Shown here one piece after another: positions 52,458 to 61,616 of a stretch of 64,000 nucleotides of DNA. Position numbers and translations under genes: made by a program. Origin of the DNA: M3007 sp031425155 (GTDB lineage Bacteria; Bacteroidota; Bacteroidia; Chitinophagales; Saprospiraceae); NCBI GenBank assembly GCA_031425155.1, contig JANPIV010000054.1:81289-145288 (forward strand), written 5' to 3'. Every line of letters begins with the position of its first letter. Within the stretch, counting starts at the first letter, position 1. Under the pieces are notes generated by a model that was given only the letters and a program-made list of their open reading frames with translations, was not told the DNA's origin and searched no databases.

Positions 52458-54110
52458 TCAATGCATCACCACAAACTGCCGGCTAACCGTCCCCCGCTCC
52501 GTGGTCAATCTGGCAAAATACGTACCGTTCGCATAACTGGCTACATTACAATCCAATACCTGCCGGCCTGCCATTGGCAAATCCGTCATTTTTCTTTGTT
52601 CTATTAGCCGTCCATGCAAATCCAGTATTTCCAGTCGCAATACAGACAGATTTTCTATTAGATCGCAGACAATCTGCAGATTATCAGTAGCTGGATTAGG
52701 CAGAAAACTAATGGCAACACCAGCGCTAGCCGCATTCGCCTGCTGCGTAGCGGTATAAATAGTGCTGTCGTACAACACCAGATTTTCATCGCCGGGCTGA
52801 TGAGCCATGAAAGTAAAATAGACCAGCAGCATTTCCTCCGTAGTCGCTTCCCCAGCGGGAATATCCTGGGGTGGGAAAAACGGGTTCTCGTCATTATCCG
52901 TTGTATTATCATACACCGTTTTAGCGAATAAAACCGTACCCGCAGGCACAAATATCGGCTGGGGATAATAGTAAAAGCCCTGCCAATGGAATTCCCACTG
53001 CGGAATTTTAATAAAATTAATAATATTCCCTTGTGGTGTCACGCCAAATACCTCGAACGACTTATTGATATAGTGGGCATGGGGACTCACACCCAGCACC
53101 GAAACATCAATTGGCACTGTGTATTTAGCCGTAAATTCTTTGGTTTCATTCGCCGGAATCATCAGTGGCCAGGGCTCGATAGACGAATTAGTCAGCCAGG
53201 AGAGCGACTGCGGGAAAAAGTAATTGAGCGGCGAAGAAGTGTACAGTTCGCGAATGCCGCCGCCCGTATTGGCTTCGGTCAGATAGACATTGAGGTAAGT
53301 GCTATCCACCTGGCCCTGGGAGCCTTGCGGATAATGCACCTGCACCACAATATCGGAGCCCGGATAAATGCGGAACGCCATGCCCTCCGGGGTGGGCAGG
53401 AATTTCTGGCCCGGCACCCATTCGCCAATCAGAATGCCGCCTGGCCCCAGTGAGGTAAAACCCGGCTCGGGATCGAGTGCATCGCTATTAGCCGACTCGT
53501 TCGTCGTGTCCTGATACACCAGAATATGGTGGACGATGCTGCGATTGCCGGGCACCACTTCCATCAGGCGCATGAAGGCCTCGTCGGGCATGGTGTTGTG
53601 GATCACGAAACAACGGTACAGATCGTCGCCGCCCTCTGGCATATTCACGGTGTAGGTCGGAATTTGCCATTTCAAATCGGGCGGCCCGAATTGTCCGTCG
53701 CCGGGAAAGACGGGGACGGCTGGGGCCAAAGCGGGGTTACCCTCCGGTGCATCCTGATTCACCCAGGCCGCTATTGTTTCAATTTCTGCGGTGGTCAGCA
53801 AACGCTCCTGCACAAAATGGCGGTAAGACGGATCTGCTGGCCACGGCGGCATTTTGCGACTTTCCACATCCTCCTGAATGCTGCTGCGCTGATCGTACGC
53901 ATCCTGGTAAGTAAGCAGACTAAACGGCGCAATCTGGCCGGGACGATGGCAGGAAACGCAGTTTTTGTAAAGAATAGGGGCCACATCCTGCGACCAGGTG
54001 ATCGGTGTTTGAGCGGTCAAATGGCCGCCGTGGCATAGTATAAGGCCTAAAAACAGGGCTTTGCACCAGGCGGCAGGCCGTGAAAAAATAAGCGGAAATG
54101 TATCGGTCAT
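52458..54110 (-). CDS. T9SS-exported copper monooxygenase-like protein with cytochrome c motif
   Basis: 550 residues from ATG 54110 (signal peptide to ~33, HLTAQ). A haem c site Cys51-x2-Cys54-His55 (NCVSCHRPG) sits in a short cytochrome domain (~40-115). A copper type II ascorbate-dependent monooxygenase-like region (~140-460) follows, with His194-His195 (IVHHILVY), VQVHYP, His344/His346 (PHAHY) and a late Met (MLLVYF), corresponding to the CuA/CuB ligands of peptidylglycine hydroxylase. It ends in a T9SS sorting domain (~470-550). Probably a surface oxidase fed electrons by its own haem; substrate unknown. Confidence 0.8.
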   Translation of the reverse strand: MTDTFPLIFSRPAAWCKALFLGLILCHGGHLTAQTPITWSQDVAPILYKNCVSCHRPGQIAPFSLLTYQDAYDQRSSIQEDVESRKMPPWPADPSYRHFVQERLLTTAEIETIAAWVNQDAPEGNPALAPAVPVFPGDGQFGPPDLKWQIPTYTVNMPEGGDDLYRCFVIHNTMPDEAFMRLMEVVPGNRSIVHHILVYQDTTNESANSDALDPEPGFTSLGPGGILIGEWVPGQKFLPTPEGMAFRIYPGSDIVVQVHYPQGSQGQVDSTYLNVYLTEANTGGGIRELYTSSPLNYFFPQSLSWLTNSSIEPWPLMIPANETKEFTAKYTVPIDVSVLGVSPHAHYINKSFEVFGVTPQGNIINFIKIPQWEFHWQGFYYYPQPIFVPAGTVLFAKTVYDNTTDNDENPFFPPQDIPAGEATTEEMLLVYFTFMAHQPGDENLVLYDSTIYTATQQANAASAGVAISFLPNPATDNLQIVCDLIENLSVLRLEILDLHGRLIEQRKMTDLPMAGRQVLDCNVASYANGTYFARLTTERGTVSRQFVVMH

Positions 54111-54250
54111 GTGATAAGCAAGTGGATGAAAAAATGGATTAACAGACCTTTTGATAGGTTCTCTCAGCAAAAGTAAATCGTTAGGTCGGTTAAAATGCTC
54201 ATTTTTGCGCCCCGTAAAAACATTTATCCGAAAAAACCGTCTAAGTCGCG

Positions 54251-54351
54251 CAGTACCGGCGGGTTCAGCCGCAGATACTTATTTAACGTCCAGTACCGGC
54301 GGGTTTAGCCGCCGATACTCATTTAACATCGGCGGCTGAACCCGCCGGTAC
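54251..54351. repeat. two 40-bp direct repeats plus an inverted copy
   Basis: CAGTACCGGCGGGTTCAGCC… (54251-54290) is repeated at 54291-54330 with few changes, then mirrored by GGCGGCTGAACCCGCCGGTAC (54331-54351). It occupies the divergent spacer upstream of the BatA gene and can fold into alternative hairpins. Not a CRISPR: no unique spacers. Confidence 0.7.
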
Positions 54352-54362
54352 ACATTAGGCCC

Positions 54363-56414
54363 ATGCAATTCCTGTTTCCCGCTTTTCTCACGGCATTGGC
54401 CGTTCTGGCTATTCCGGTCGTCATTCACCTGTTTTATTTCCGACGGTTCAAGAAGGTGTATTTCACCAACGTCCGCTTTCTGAAAGAGGTGAAAGAGGAG
54501 ACCAGCAACCGCCAGAAACTACGCAACCTGCTGGTGCTGCTCATGCGCTGCCTGGCTATCGCCGCGTTGGTGCTGGCCTTTGCGCAGCCCTTTATTCCGC
54601 TTTCTTCCAGCGTAAAAAAAGGCAAGAAAGCCGTGAGCGTATTTGTGGACAACTCTTTCAGTATGAATGCCTTGTCCAAGTCGGCACCGCTGCTGGAACT
54701 GGCCAAACAACGTGCCCGCGACATCGTAGCGGCCTACGCCGTGGACGACCGTTTCCAGATCGTGACCAACGACTTTGAGGGCCGCGACCAACGCCTGATC
54801 AGTAAAGATGATGCGCTCAACCGCATCGAGGAAATCCGCATCAGCCCCTCTACCCGCGACCTGTCTAAGGTGCTCACGCGGCAGCAGCAGGCCCTGGGCA
54901 CGGGTACGCAGGATAGCAAAGTGGCCTTTGTGATCAGTGATTTTCAGGAGAATATTGCGGATTTTACTAATTTCAAAGACACACTATTGGAAGTAAATCT
55001 GGTGCCTATGCGGGCGGTGCAGGAGCGGAATATTTCGGTGGACAGTGTGTGGTTTGAAAATCCGGTGCAAATCCTCAATCAGCCCGCCAATATTTTTGTA
55101 AAAATCACCAACCGCAGCGACGAAGTGGCCGAAGAAGTACGCCTTTCGCTGCGTCAGGATGGACAGGCCAAACCCGTGGGTGCCCTGCGCATTCCCGCCC
55201 GTACGACCCGGCTGGATACGGTGAGTTTCAATATTCTGCGTTCCGGGTGGCACGAATCGAAACTATCGGTGACCGACTATCCGATCCAGTTTGACGACGA
55301 CTACTATTTCTCCTTCTACGTGGCCGAACGCATCAACGTGCTGTCAGTCAATGGTTTGGCACAAAATAAGTACTTGAACAATGCCTTCGCCGGTGCGAAA
55401 TATTTTCAACTGGATAATGCCGATGCGCGGGCGCTGGACTATTCCAAATTTGCTAATTACCAACTGATTGTCCTGAATGAAATCCCGGCCATTTCGTCGG
55501 GTTTGGCGGCTGAATTGAAAACATTTGCCCAAAACGGCGGTAACGTATTGGTATTCCCTCCCCAGAATGCCGACCTGAATTCGTACAATACGTTGCTGCA
55601 AAATTTCGAGGGCGGTACGCTCAGTGGCTTCGACCCGACTCCGCGCCAGGCCAGCCAGGTCAATACCGAGGAGTTCGTATTCCGCGACGTGTTTTTGAAT
55701 AAAAGCGCCAATCTGCGCTTGCCCACCACGCAGGGCAATTTCCGGCTCGCGCCCAATCGCGGCGAGTATATTCTCACCTACCGCGATGGTTCGGCTTTGC
55801 TGGCCAAGTTCGCGCAGGGGGCCGGAGCCCTCTATTGCTGCGCCGCGCCGCTGAATGAACAGGTGAGTGATCTGGTGCGCAACGGCGAAATCTTTGTGCC
55901 GATGTTGTTCCGCATGGCCATCGCGGGCACGAAAGGTCGCCAGATCGCTTATACGATTGGCCGCGACGAAGTGCTGGAAGCCCAGCATCGGCCCGTGGCG
56001 AATGGCGAGACGGTATATAAACTGAAATCCACCACGGAAACGGGCGGTATGGAAGCCTCCGGCGCAGAATTCATCCCGGAGCAGCGCATTCTCGGCTCCA
56101 AAGTGTTGCTCACGCCCGGCACACAGGTGCAGCAGGCGGGCTGGTACCGCCTGGGTCTGCAAGGCGACTCCACGCTGGCCGAATATGCCTTCAATTATGA
56201 CCGCAAAGAAAGCGACTTGCGTTACCGCAACGATGATGCCCTGACGGAAGGTTTGCCCAAAAACATGCGGGTGCTGAATGAAAATGCCGAGGCCAATTTT
56301 ACGCAGGTCGTGGGCGAACAAGACCAGGGCATCGTGCTGTGGCGCTGGTGTGTGATTTTCGCGCTGCTGTTCCTGGCTTTGGAGGTGTTGTTTTTGAGGC
56401 TGTGGAAGGTGTAA
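54363..56414 (+). CDS. BatA-type membrane protein with vWA domain
   Basis: 683 residues. The N-terminal BatA domain has two helices (~1-22 and ~57-77) around the FYFRRFKKVYFTNVRFLKEV element. A vWA domain at ~88-200 has the MIDAS motif Asp96-x-Ser98-x-Ser100 (FVDNSFSM). A glutamine-amidotransferase-like region (~320-430, AGAKYFQLDN…GGNVLVFPPQ) follows, with a final transmembrane helix at ~660-680. Widespread in Bacteroidota, usually near MoxR/BatB genes, which are absent here. Likely an envelope-stress or aerotolerance-related scaffold; exact role unknown. Confidence 0.85.
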   Translation: MQFLFPAFLTALAVLAIPVVIHLFYFRRFKKVYFTNVRFLKEVKEETSNRQKLRNLLVLLMRCLAIAALVLAFAQPFIPLSSSVKKGKKAVSVFVDNSFSMNALSKSAPLLELAKQRARDIVAAYAVDDRFQIVTNDFEGRDQRLISKDDALNRIEEIRISPSTRDLSKVLTRQQQALGTGTQDSKVAFVISDFQENIADFTNFKDTLLEVNLVPMRAVQERNISVDSVWFENPVQILNQPANIFVKITNRSDEVAEEVRLSLRQDGQAKPVGALRIPARTTRLDTVSFNILRSGWHESKLSVTDYPIQFDDDYYFSFYVAERINVLSVNGLAQNKYLNNAFAGAKYFQLDNADARALDYSKFANYQLIVLNEIPAISSGLAAELKTFAQNGGNVLVFPPQNADLNSYNTLLQNFEGGTLSGFDPTPRQASQVNTEEFVFRDVFLNKSANLRLPTTQGNFRLAPNRGEYILTYRDGSALLAKFAQGAGALYCCAAPLNEQVSDLVRNGEIFVPMLFRMAIAGTKGRQIAYTIGRDEVLEAQHRPVANGETVYKLKSTTETGGMEASGAEFIPEQRILGSKVLLTPGTQVQQAGWYRLGLQGDSTLAEYAFNYDRKESDLRYRNDDALTEGLPKNMRVLNENAEANFTQVVGEQDQGIVLWRWCVIFALLFLALEVLFLRLWKV

Positions 56415-56427
56415 TCTGATCAGTATT

Positions 56428-56805
56428 TTAGACTCCCAGAAGTTTCTTGGTAGCCACTAGAAATTCTGTTGCCGCTTCGATGGCATATTCAGCATCTTCC
56501 ACGGTCAATTCGGCATCAAAGTCGTAGTCGCTGGTTTGTCACAACTCGAACACATAGCGCATAGCATCGCCGTGTCTGCGTTCTAATATTGCTGTTTTGA
56601 TAAACAACTCACTTAACTTGGTTTGCACTCCCTGATGGGTTTTAGCATAAGGACCATTTTCATACAACAACGCACGGGCGCAATCGAAAATACAGTAATA
56701 GGCACGATTAATTGCACCTAATTGATGATTGAAATTAAAGAGTTGACGTGCTTCTTCGAGGCACTCATCTGCCCGGGCGAGTAATTTGGCCGCATCTTTT
56801 TTCAT
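56428..56805 (-). pseudogene. HEPN toxin-like gene with in-frame TGA
   Basis: The frame from ATG 56805 runs 125 codons to TAA at 56428 but contains TGA at codon 89 (56541-56539). Before it: NRAYYCIFDCARALLYENGPYAKTHQGVQ, the HEPN core of MNT/HEPN pairs. After it: QTSDYDFDAELTVEDAEYAI…, exactly the conserved C-terminal helix, where relatives read …(R)Q-x-SDYD. The stop is therefore a mutation, probably CGA to TGA. The 4-bp overlap with the MNT gene is the usual operon layout. A truncated toxin or relaxed selection is likely; sequencing error is possible. Confidence 0.75.
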
Positions 56806-57122
56806 ACTTCAATGCCCTCGCGACGCACATTTTGGTAAAATATATAATCAGAGGAGTTATACTGCCCTAATGTGGTAGGATGCGCCGAAATTACGGTATT
56901 GAAATGTAATTCAAGGTCAAATAGCCTGCTGTTCATAAATCGGAGTTCTGCACCAGTTTTGATATTGTCGTCTTTAAGAATGACCAAAAAATCAATATCC
57001 GATCCCTCATGCTGATCTCCCCGGGCATAGGAGCCATATAAAATCAATTTGGCCAGCCGGTTACCATACAAGGTCTGCAATTCAGTTTTTACTGCTTGAG
57101 CGACGCTATTTTTGTTTAACAT
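56802..57122 (-). CDS. minimal nucleotidyltransferase (MNT antitoxin)
   Basis: 106 residues from ATG 57122 (a longer frame to 57173 adds a non-conserved leader). Pol-beta fold: GSYARGDQHEGSDIDFLV with Gly30-Ser31 and Asp42/Asp44 as the nucleotide/metal motif. In MntA/HepT pairs the MNT protein AMPylates a tyrosine of the HEPN RNase and neutralises it. Overlaps the HEPN gene by 4 bp. The MNT frame is intact while its HEPN partner is broken, the order expected when a toxin is lost first. Confidence 0.85.
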   Translation of the reverse strand: MLNKNSVAQAVKTELQTLYGNRLAKLILYGSYARGDQHEGSDIDFLVILKDDNIKTGAELRFMNSRLFDLELHFNTVISAHPTTLGQYNSSDYIFYQNVRREGIEV

Positions 57123-57232
57123 GGTACACAGATTTAATTCCTTCCTTCTTTTTAAGCAACAAATATAACACAAAGGCCGGAAGTGAACAACTCCCGGCCC
57201 TTGTGCCCTTATTTGAAAAGAATTCTACCTGC

Positions 57233-58234
57233 CTATTCCTTCACCATTTTCCCCGTATAAACGCCCTTCTTTCCAGTTATTTTTAAGAAATAAAGACCCG
57301 GTGTCAGATTTGCCGTTGGCAAAGAAACCGTGTTTTGTTCGCTGGAAAAACGGAGCATGGCGCGTTGACCATTGCTGCCAAATATTTCTACCTGCTCGGC
57401 CTGATCATCACCAATAGTGGCCACAGCCTGATCGCTGACCGGATTGGGCACGATGCGCAGTGTCGCGGACTGGATCGCTTCGCCGGTGGCGGATACGGCC
57501 GGATCGAATTTGGTGCCGCTGTTCAGTACGTCTTTGGTGGTCGGGTTTTGCAGAAAAGCGACGACATACATTTCATTGGGATTCCAGGCCGGATTGAGCG
57601 TGTAATTCAAAGCGAAGGTCACACTTTGCCCCAAAGCAGCGGGCGTAAAAGGCAGGCCATTAATATCGGGCAACATCTTGCGGAACACATTGTAATGCAC
57701 GGGCTCTCCATTAGGTGTGGTCAGATTGATGGTTTTTTCCACCAGTGCCGCGTAGAGTTTGTAGCCGCTGGGCACCTCGCCGACTGTGTGAATATTGATC
57801 GTTGCCACCCGTTCGGCCCCTACGCCGGAGGTCTCCGTCACTTGCAGATAGACGGAACTGGTTTGATTCAATGCGGCTTGTAAAGTCGCCTCCGGCAGCA
57901 GCGGCCCGCTGGGTGACAGATGGTCGCCATTCAGAGCCAGCTGCGGGGTACTTTGTGCGGCGTACAGCGCGGCACGCGCGTTATTTTCGCTGGGATTGGC
58001 CAAATAAAAAACGCAGTTATTGTACGGGAAAGACGGGTGATAAGCAATGTGATGCACATCGTCGGCATACTGCGCCTGCGAGATCAGGCTATGGAAAGCC
58101 GGATTTTTGGATTTACAAATGGAGCAGCGCGAATTGGTGATCTGTTCGAGCAGTACGTACTTTTTAGCGGGCGTCTGGGCCGTTAACGCCTGAAAAACGA
58201 GGACGGAAAGGAGGAGCGAAAAGATTTTTTTCAT
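57233..58234 (-). CDS. Omp28-related T9SS-sorted protein
   Basis: 333 residues from ATG 58234 (MKKIFSLLLSVLVFQALTAQ signal peptide; the much longer upstream frame is not credible). A thioredoxin-like opening VLLEQITNSRCSICKSKNPAF with a CxxC pair, then a beta-rich Omp28-type region (~150-255), then a T9SS type A sorting domain (~255-333, VPNPVSDQAV…GLYFLKITG). Omp28-related proteins are surface lipoproteins or adhesin-like in Porphyromonas; here export is by T9SS instead. Function unknown; a redox role for the CxxC is possible. Confidence 0.8.
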   Translation of the reverse strand: MKKIFSLLLSVLVFQALTAQTPAKKYVLLEQITNSRCSICKSKNPAFHSLISQAQYADDVHHIAYHPSFPYNNCVFYLANPSENNARAALYAAQSTPQLALNGDHLSPSGPLLPEATLQAALNQTSSVYLQVTETSGVGAERVATINIHTVGEVPSGYKLYAALVEKTINLTTPNGEPVHYNVFRKMLPDINGLPFTPAALGQSVTFALNYTLNPAWNPNEMYVVAFLQNPTTKDVLNSGTKFDPAVSATGEAIQSATLRIVPNPVSDQAVATIGDDQAEQVEIFGSNGQRAMLRFSSEQNTVSLPTANLTPGLYFLKITGKKGVYTGKMVKE

Positions 58235-58490
58235 AAAGCATTGTTTGTTTTGTGGAAGGAAAAATCCCTCGTTGAATACGCAAAAATAAGCGTTCCGGTT
58301 TCGACATACGGAAATACGTGCGTTAAAGTAGGGTAAATGTCGGCTGGCAAACGTTGTGCGGCCACTCCCGGAGCGGCCGTACTTCTGCCAATCGGGGCTT
58401 CCCGGTACACGGTACGTTGAAAAGCCGTAGTTTGCGCCCGATTTTTTTACACACCTAAAAACAATACAGCCAGTGATATACCTTTTGTCC

Positions 58491-59369
58491 ATGCCTGATT
58501 TTACCTCCGGTTCCGTCTGGGTCAGTTTGCTTACCCTGACCTTTCTCGAAATTGTACTGGGGGTGGACAACATTATTTTTCTCTCTATTGTCTCCGCCAG
58601 ATTGCCCGCCGCCGAGCAACCGAAGGCCCGCAATATTGGCCTGCTGCTGGCGATGGCCCTGCGCGTCATACTGTTGTTCGGGATTACCTGGGTCATGGCT
58701 TTGGATAAGATATTAATTCCCTTGAATTTCCTGGTGACTGATACTGCCTTGGCCGAAGCCGGTGGTCATGTGGGCCTGACCGGACAAGGACTTATCTTAC
58801 TATTGGGTGGCTTGTTTTTGTTGTACAAGGCCACTTCCGAAATTCACCACAAGCTGGAAGGCGACAGCGACAGCGACGACCCCAAAGTAAAATCGCCAGT
58901 ATCGGGTTTGAGCCAGGTGATCGTGCAAATTGCACTGATCAATCTGGTGTTCTCTTTCGACTCCATCCTTACCGCTATCGGTATTGCCAATGGCATTCCC
59001 AATAGCCTGATTATCATGATTATCGCCGTAGTGGCTTCCGTACTGGTCATGATGCTCTTTTCGGGTCCCGTGAGCAAGTTCGTAAATGACCACCCCACGG
59101 TACAAATGTTGGGTATGTCATTCCTCTTACTCATTGGTTTTTCGCTTATCGCGGAGGCGGCACACAGCGGTCATTTGATCCAAGGAGAAATTCCGAAGGG
59201 CTACCTGTACTTCGCCATTTTCTTCTCCTTGTTCACCGAGTTTTTGAATATTCGGATGCGGCGCAAATCGAAAGAACCAACAGTGCAATTGCATGGCTAT
59301 GGCGAAACTGCCAAACGGCGCGGTCTGCTGGATGAAAACCTGCTGGACAATGAAGAGCAACAGCAATGA
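58491..59369 (+). CDS. TerC-family integral membrane protein
   Basis: 292 residues from ATG 58491 (a GTG 18 bp upstream is in frame). Nine or so hydrophobic helices; the TerC signature TFLEIVLGVDNIIFLSIV has conserved Glu/Asp/Asn within the membrane, repeated in the second half as INLVFSFDSILTAIG. TerC/Alx-type proteins are manganese exporters, or metallate proteins during secretion. A hydrophilic loop (EGDSDSDDPK) separates the halves. Divergent from the Omp28-like gene; the 256-bp spacer contains a CGGCC…GGCCG hairpin at ~58358. Confidence 0.87.
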   Translation: MPDFTSGSVWVSLLTLTFLEIVLGVDNIIFLSIVSARLPAAEQPKARNIGLLLAMALRVILLFGITWVMALDKILIPLNFLVTDTALAEAGGHVGLTGQGLILLLGGLFLLYKATSEIHHKLEGDSDSDDPKVKSPVSGLSQVIVQIALINLVFSFDSILTAIGIANGIPNSLIIMIIAVVASVLVMMLFSGPVSKFVNDHPTVQMLGMSFLLLIGFSLIAEAAHSGHLIQGEIPKGYLYFAIFFSLFTEFLNIRMRRKSKEPTVQLHGYGETAKRRGLLDENLLDNEEQQQ

Positions 59370-59370
59370 A

Positions 59371-59495
59371 TGTGGTCAATATTTTTAATGTGGCCAATGT
59401 GCTTGCATATGTCCAATTGTACACATCTGTTCCATTGATACGTTGACCGTATTAGTTCACATTGGCCACATTGATTCACATTGGCCACATTATTT
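59371..59495. repeat. AATGTGGCCAAT repeats in inverted arrangement
   Basis: Left: AATGTGGTCAATATTTTTAATGTGGCCAATGTG. Right: TTCACATTGGCCACATTGATTCACATTGGCCACATT. Each side has two copies and the sides face each other, filling the spacer upstream of the exonuclease gene. The same unit recurs at 5341-5372 and 60330-60400. Confidence 0.65.
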
Positions 59496-59506
59496 TTTAT
59501 ATTTCA

Positions 59507-60325
59507 ATGGATTTAAAACTTGACCGCGACCTCGTTTTCTTCGATGTAGAGACGACTGGCCTGAATGTGATTCGTGACCGTATTGTCCAGTTGGCGATGG
59601 TGAAAATGCTGAAAAACGGTCAGCCGCCCCTCGAGATGTCTATGCTGATCAATCCCGGTATTCCGATCTCCGAGGAATCCATGCAGATCCACGGCATCAC
59701 TCCGAAGGATTTGGCCAACAAACCCACGTTCGGGCAGGTGGCCCAGAAAATCTGGGATTTCATAGGCAACTCCGATCTGGCTGGCTACAATTCCAATCGC
59801 TTCGATATCCCGATGCTGATGGAGGAGTTCGCCCGCGTGGGTATGGAATTCGACATCAGCAAACGCCGCCTGATTGATGTGCAGCGCATTTTTTATAAGA
59901 TGGAACCGCGTACCCTGCGCGCCGCCTATCGCCTCTATTGTGGCCGCGAACTGGAAGATGCCCACGATGCCCTGGCCGACGTGAAAGCGACGCTGGAAGT
60001 GTTCAAAGGCCAGTTACGTACCTACGAGGGCAAAGACCTGCTGGATGAAGATGGTAATACCGTGCCCGCCCCGATCAAAAATGACATGCAGGCTTTGCAC
60101 GATTTTACCAACGATCTGAACTTCCTGGACGCGACCCAAAAACTGCGGGTACAGCCCGATGGCAAGATCATTTTTACCTTCGGTAAATACGCTAATCAGG
60201 AAGTGAAAGAGGTGCTGCGCAAAGAAAAAAACTACGGCCACTGGATCATGGAAAAAGAGTTTTCGTCACAGGTGAAGCAAATTATCAAGCAGATAATGAA
60301 GGAAATGGAAAAAGAAGGAAAATAA
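59507..60325 (+). CDS. DnaQ-type 3'-5' exonuclease
   Basis: 272 residues from ATG 59507. RNase T/DnaQ (DEDDh) fold at ~8-180: Exo I FFDVETTGL (Asp13, Glu15), Exo II GYNSNRFDIPML, Exo III HDALADVKAT with the catalytic His. The C-terminal ~80 residues (KIIFTFGKYANQEVKEVL…YGHWIMEKEFS) are the exodeoxyribonuclease X C-terminal module, a small domain found after many bacterial DnaQ-like enzymes. Likely DNA repair or RNA processing; not necessarily a replicative proofreading subunit. Confidence 0.87.
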   Translation: MDLKLDRDLVFFDVETTGLNVIRDRIVQLAMVKMLKNGQPPLEMSMLINPGIPISEESMQIHGITPKDLANKPTFGQVAQKIWDFIGNSDLAGYNSNRFDIPMLMEEFARVGMEFDISKRRLIDVQRIFYKMEPRTLRAAYRLYCGRELEDAHDALADVKATLEVFKGQLRTYEGKDLLDEDGNTVPAPIKNDMQALHDFTNDLNFLDATQKLRVQPDGKIIFTFGKYANQEVKEVLRKEKNYGHWIMEKEFSSQVKQIIKQIMKEMEKEGK

Positions 60326-60641
60326 TAATAATGTGGTTAATAGGAGTAATATGGTCAATATGATAAAATGTGGTCAATGGGAAGAATGTGGTCAATGTGT
60401 TGGTCTGCCGGAACTGGTTCACTTTAAATGACCATGACCATCGCGATCCCAACCCACAAATGCCGCACCCAACCCGGTAGGGGCCGACCCTTGTGGTTGC
60501 CCGCCGCCCTTTCCAGGCAGCAACCAAGCGCACCAAACCGTTGTTCCATTGGCTGGTTGGTTTTTATTTATTGCCTTTTTGCCCATTTGCTTATTGCCCT
60601 TTTTGCCCTTTGCTTTCTTGCCCTTTGCCCTTTTTCAAAAT
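60326..60641. other. 316-bp spacer with AATGTGG and TTGCCCTTT repeats
   Basis: Four AATGTGGTCAAT-like units lie at ~60330-60400. A long TTGCC/TTTGCCC low-complexity stretch occupies 60560-60640 and runs to the start of the next gene. An open frame extends through it upstream of 60642 but encodes only Phe/Leu/Pro/Cys-rich low-complexity sequence. Confidence 0.5.
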
Positions 60642-61472
60642 ATGCTCCGTTTACCTTTCATCGGTTGCCTGCTGCTTTTTTTAGCCCAAACGGCCTGCTT
60701 CGAACCCGCAGAGGGTTGCCTCGAAGTGGAAGCCACAAATTTTGATGCCAGTGCCGACAAGAATTGTTGCTGCGAATACCCGCAACTCGTGCTGGATGTG
60801 GTGCAATGGTACGATTCCGTTCAGTTTGTCGAAAATGCCGCCTACCCTGCCCCGCTGAACGACCGCTTGTTCCGGCTGAAAAGCGTGAGTTTCTATCTCT
60901 CTGATTTTCAATTAATTCAGAATAATATCCCCTATACCGTAGGTGATACCGTGCAACTGCGGGCTTTTAGCCCCACGGGGCTGGATACCATCACCGAAAC
61001 CCTGACCGACGATTTTTTGCTGGTTCGCCGCCAGTCTTTCAGCAATGACATCGGCGATTTTCGCACCAATGGCACTTTTAGCCAGACCCGTTTCCGGCTG
61101 GGGTTGACAGATTCGGCAGGCCGCGTCATCCCCCGCCTCGCGCCGACAGGCCACCCGCTGCGCACCCAGGCGGACAGCCTGTGGCACGGCCCGGGAGGAG
61201 CGGGTTACATCTTTCTCCAAGTCGTTCTGGCCCGCGATACCGCCAGTGCGACAGTAGCCGATACCATTTCGTTCAGCCGTGCCGACCTCGGCGATTTTTT
61301 CATTCAAACCCAGGTCCCGGTGCAACACGCCACCGGCTACGACTTCCGTCTGCGGCTGCTGGCCGAATACAAAAACCTGCTGGAAGGCGTAGATTTGACC
61401 ACTGGCGACATTTCTATATGGAAGTCGAAAATGATAGCCAACTTACCTAATGTTTTCAGCGTTTCACAGTAA
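60642..61472 (+). CDS. MbnP-like copper-binding lipoprotein (first)
   Basis: 276 residues from ATG 60642 (lipobox LAQTA-C19). A Cys-rich N-terminal segment (EGCLEVEATNFDASADKNCC) resembles Bacteroidota calcium-type motifs. The MbnP beta-sandwich follows: FRLKSVSFYLSDFQLI, the RFRLGLTDS strand, HPLRTQADSLWHGPGGAGYIF. MbnP proteins bind Cu(I) after MbnH converts a Trp to kynurenine; candidate tryptophans include the one in SLWHG. Second of its kind follows 144 bp downstream and an MbnH-like gene after that. Confidence 0.72.
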   Translation: MLRLPFIGCLLLFLAQTACFEPAEGCLEVEATNFDASADKNCCCEYPQLVLDVVQWYDSVQFVENAAYPAPLNDRLFRLKSVSFYLSDFQLIQNNIPYTVGDTVQLRAFSPTGLDTITETLTDDFLLVRRQSFSNDIGDFRTNGTFSQTRFRLGLTDSAGRVIPRLAPTGHPLRTQADSLWHGPGGAGYIFLQVVLARDTASATVADTISFSRADLGDFFIQTQVPVQHATGYDFRLRLLAEYKNLLEGVDLTTGDISIWKSKMIANLPNVFSVSQ

Positions 61473-61616
61473 TTTCGTGGCTCGCAAAGTCCATTCTCTA
61501 CCAGTCTTTCAAAGATTAATATAATGTCATGTTCGGGTCATTTGATCTGTACTGGTCATTACTATTGCTCTTTATTACGTCTAAATAAATGGTCTTTACA
61601 CAAAAACATCTTTACT

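Noticed and set aside
54251..54351. possible CRISPR array
   Set aside because: Only two direct units plus one inverted, with no spacers.
57233..58696. 487-residue form of the Omp28-like protein
   Set aside because: The extra 154 N-terminal residues have no homology-like features and would bury a clear signal peptide starting at 58234.
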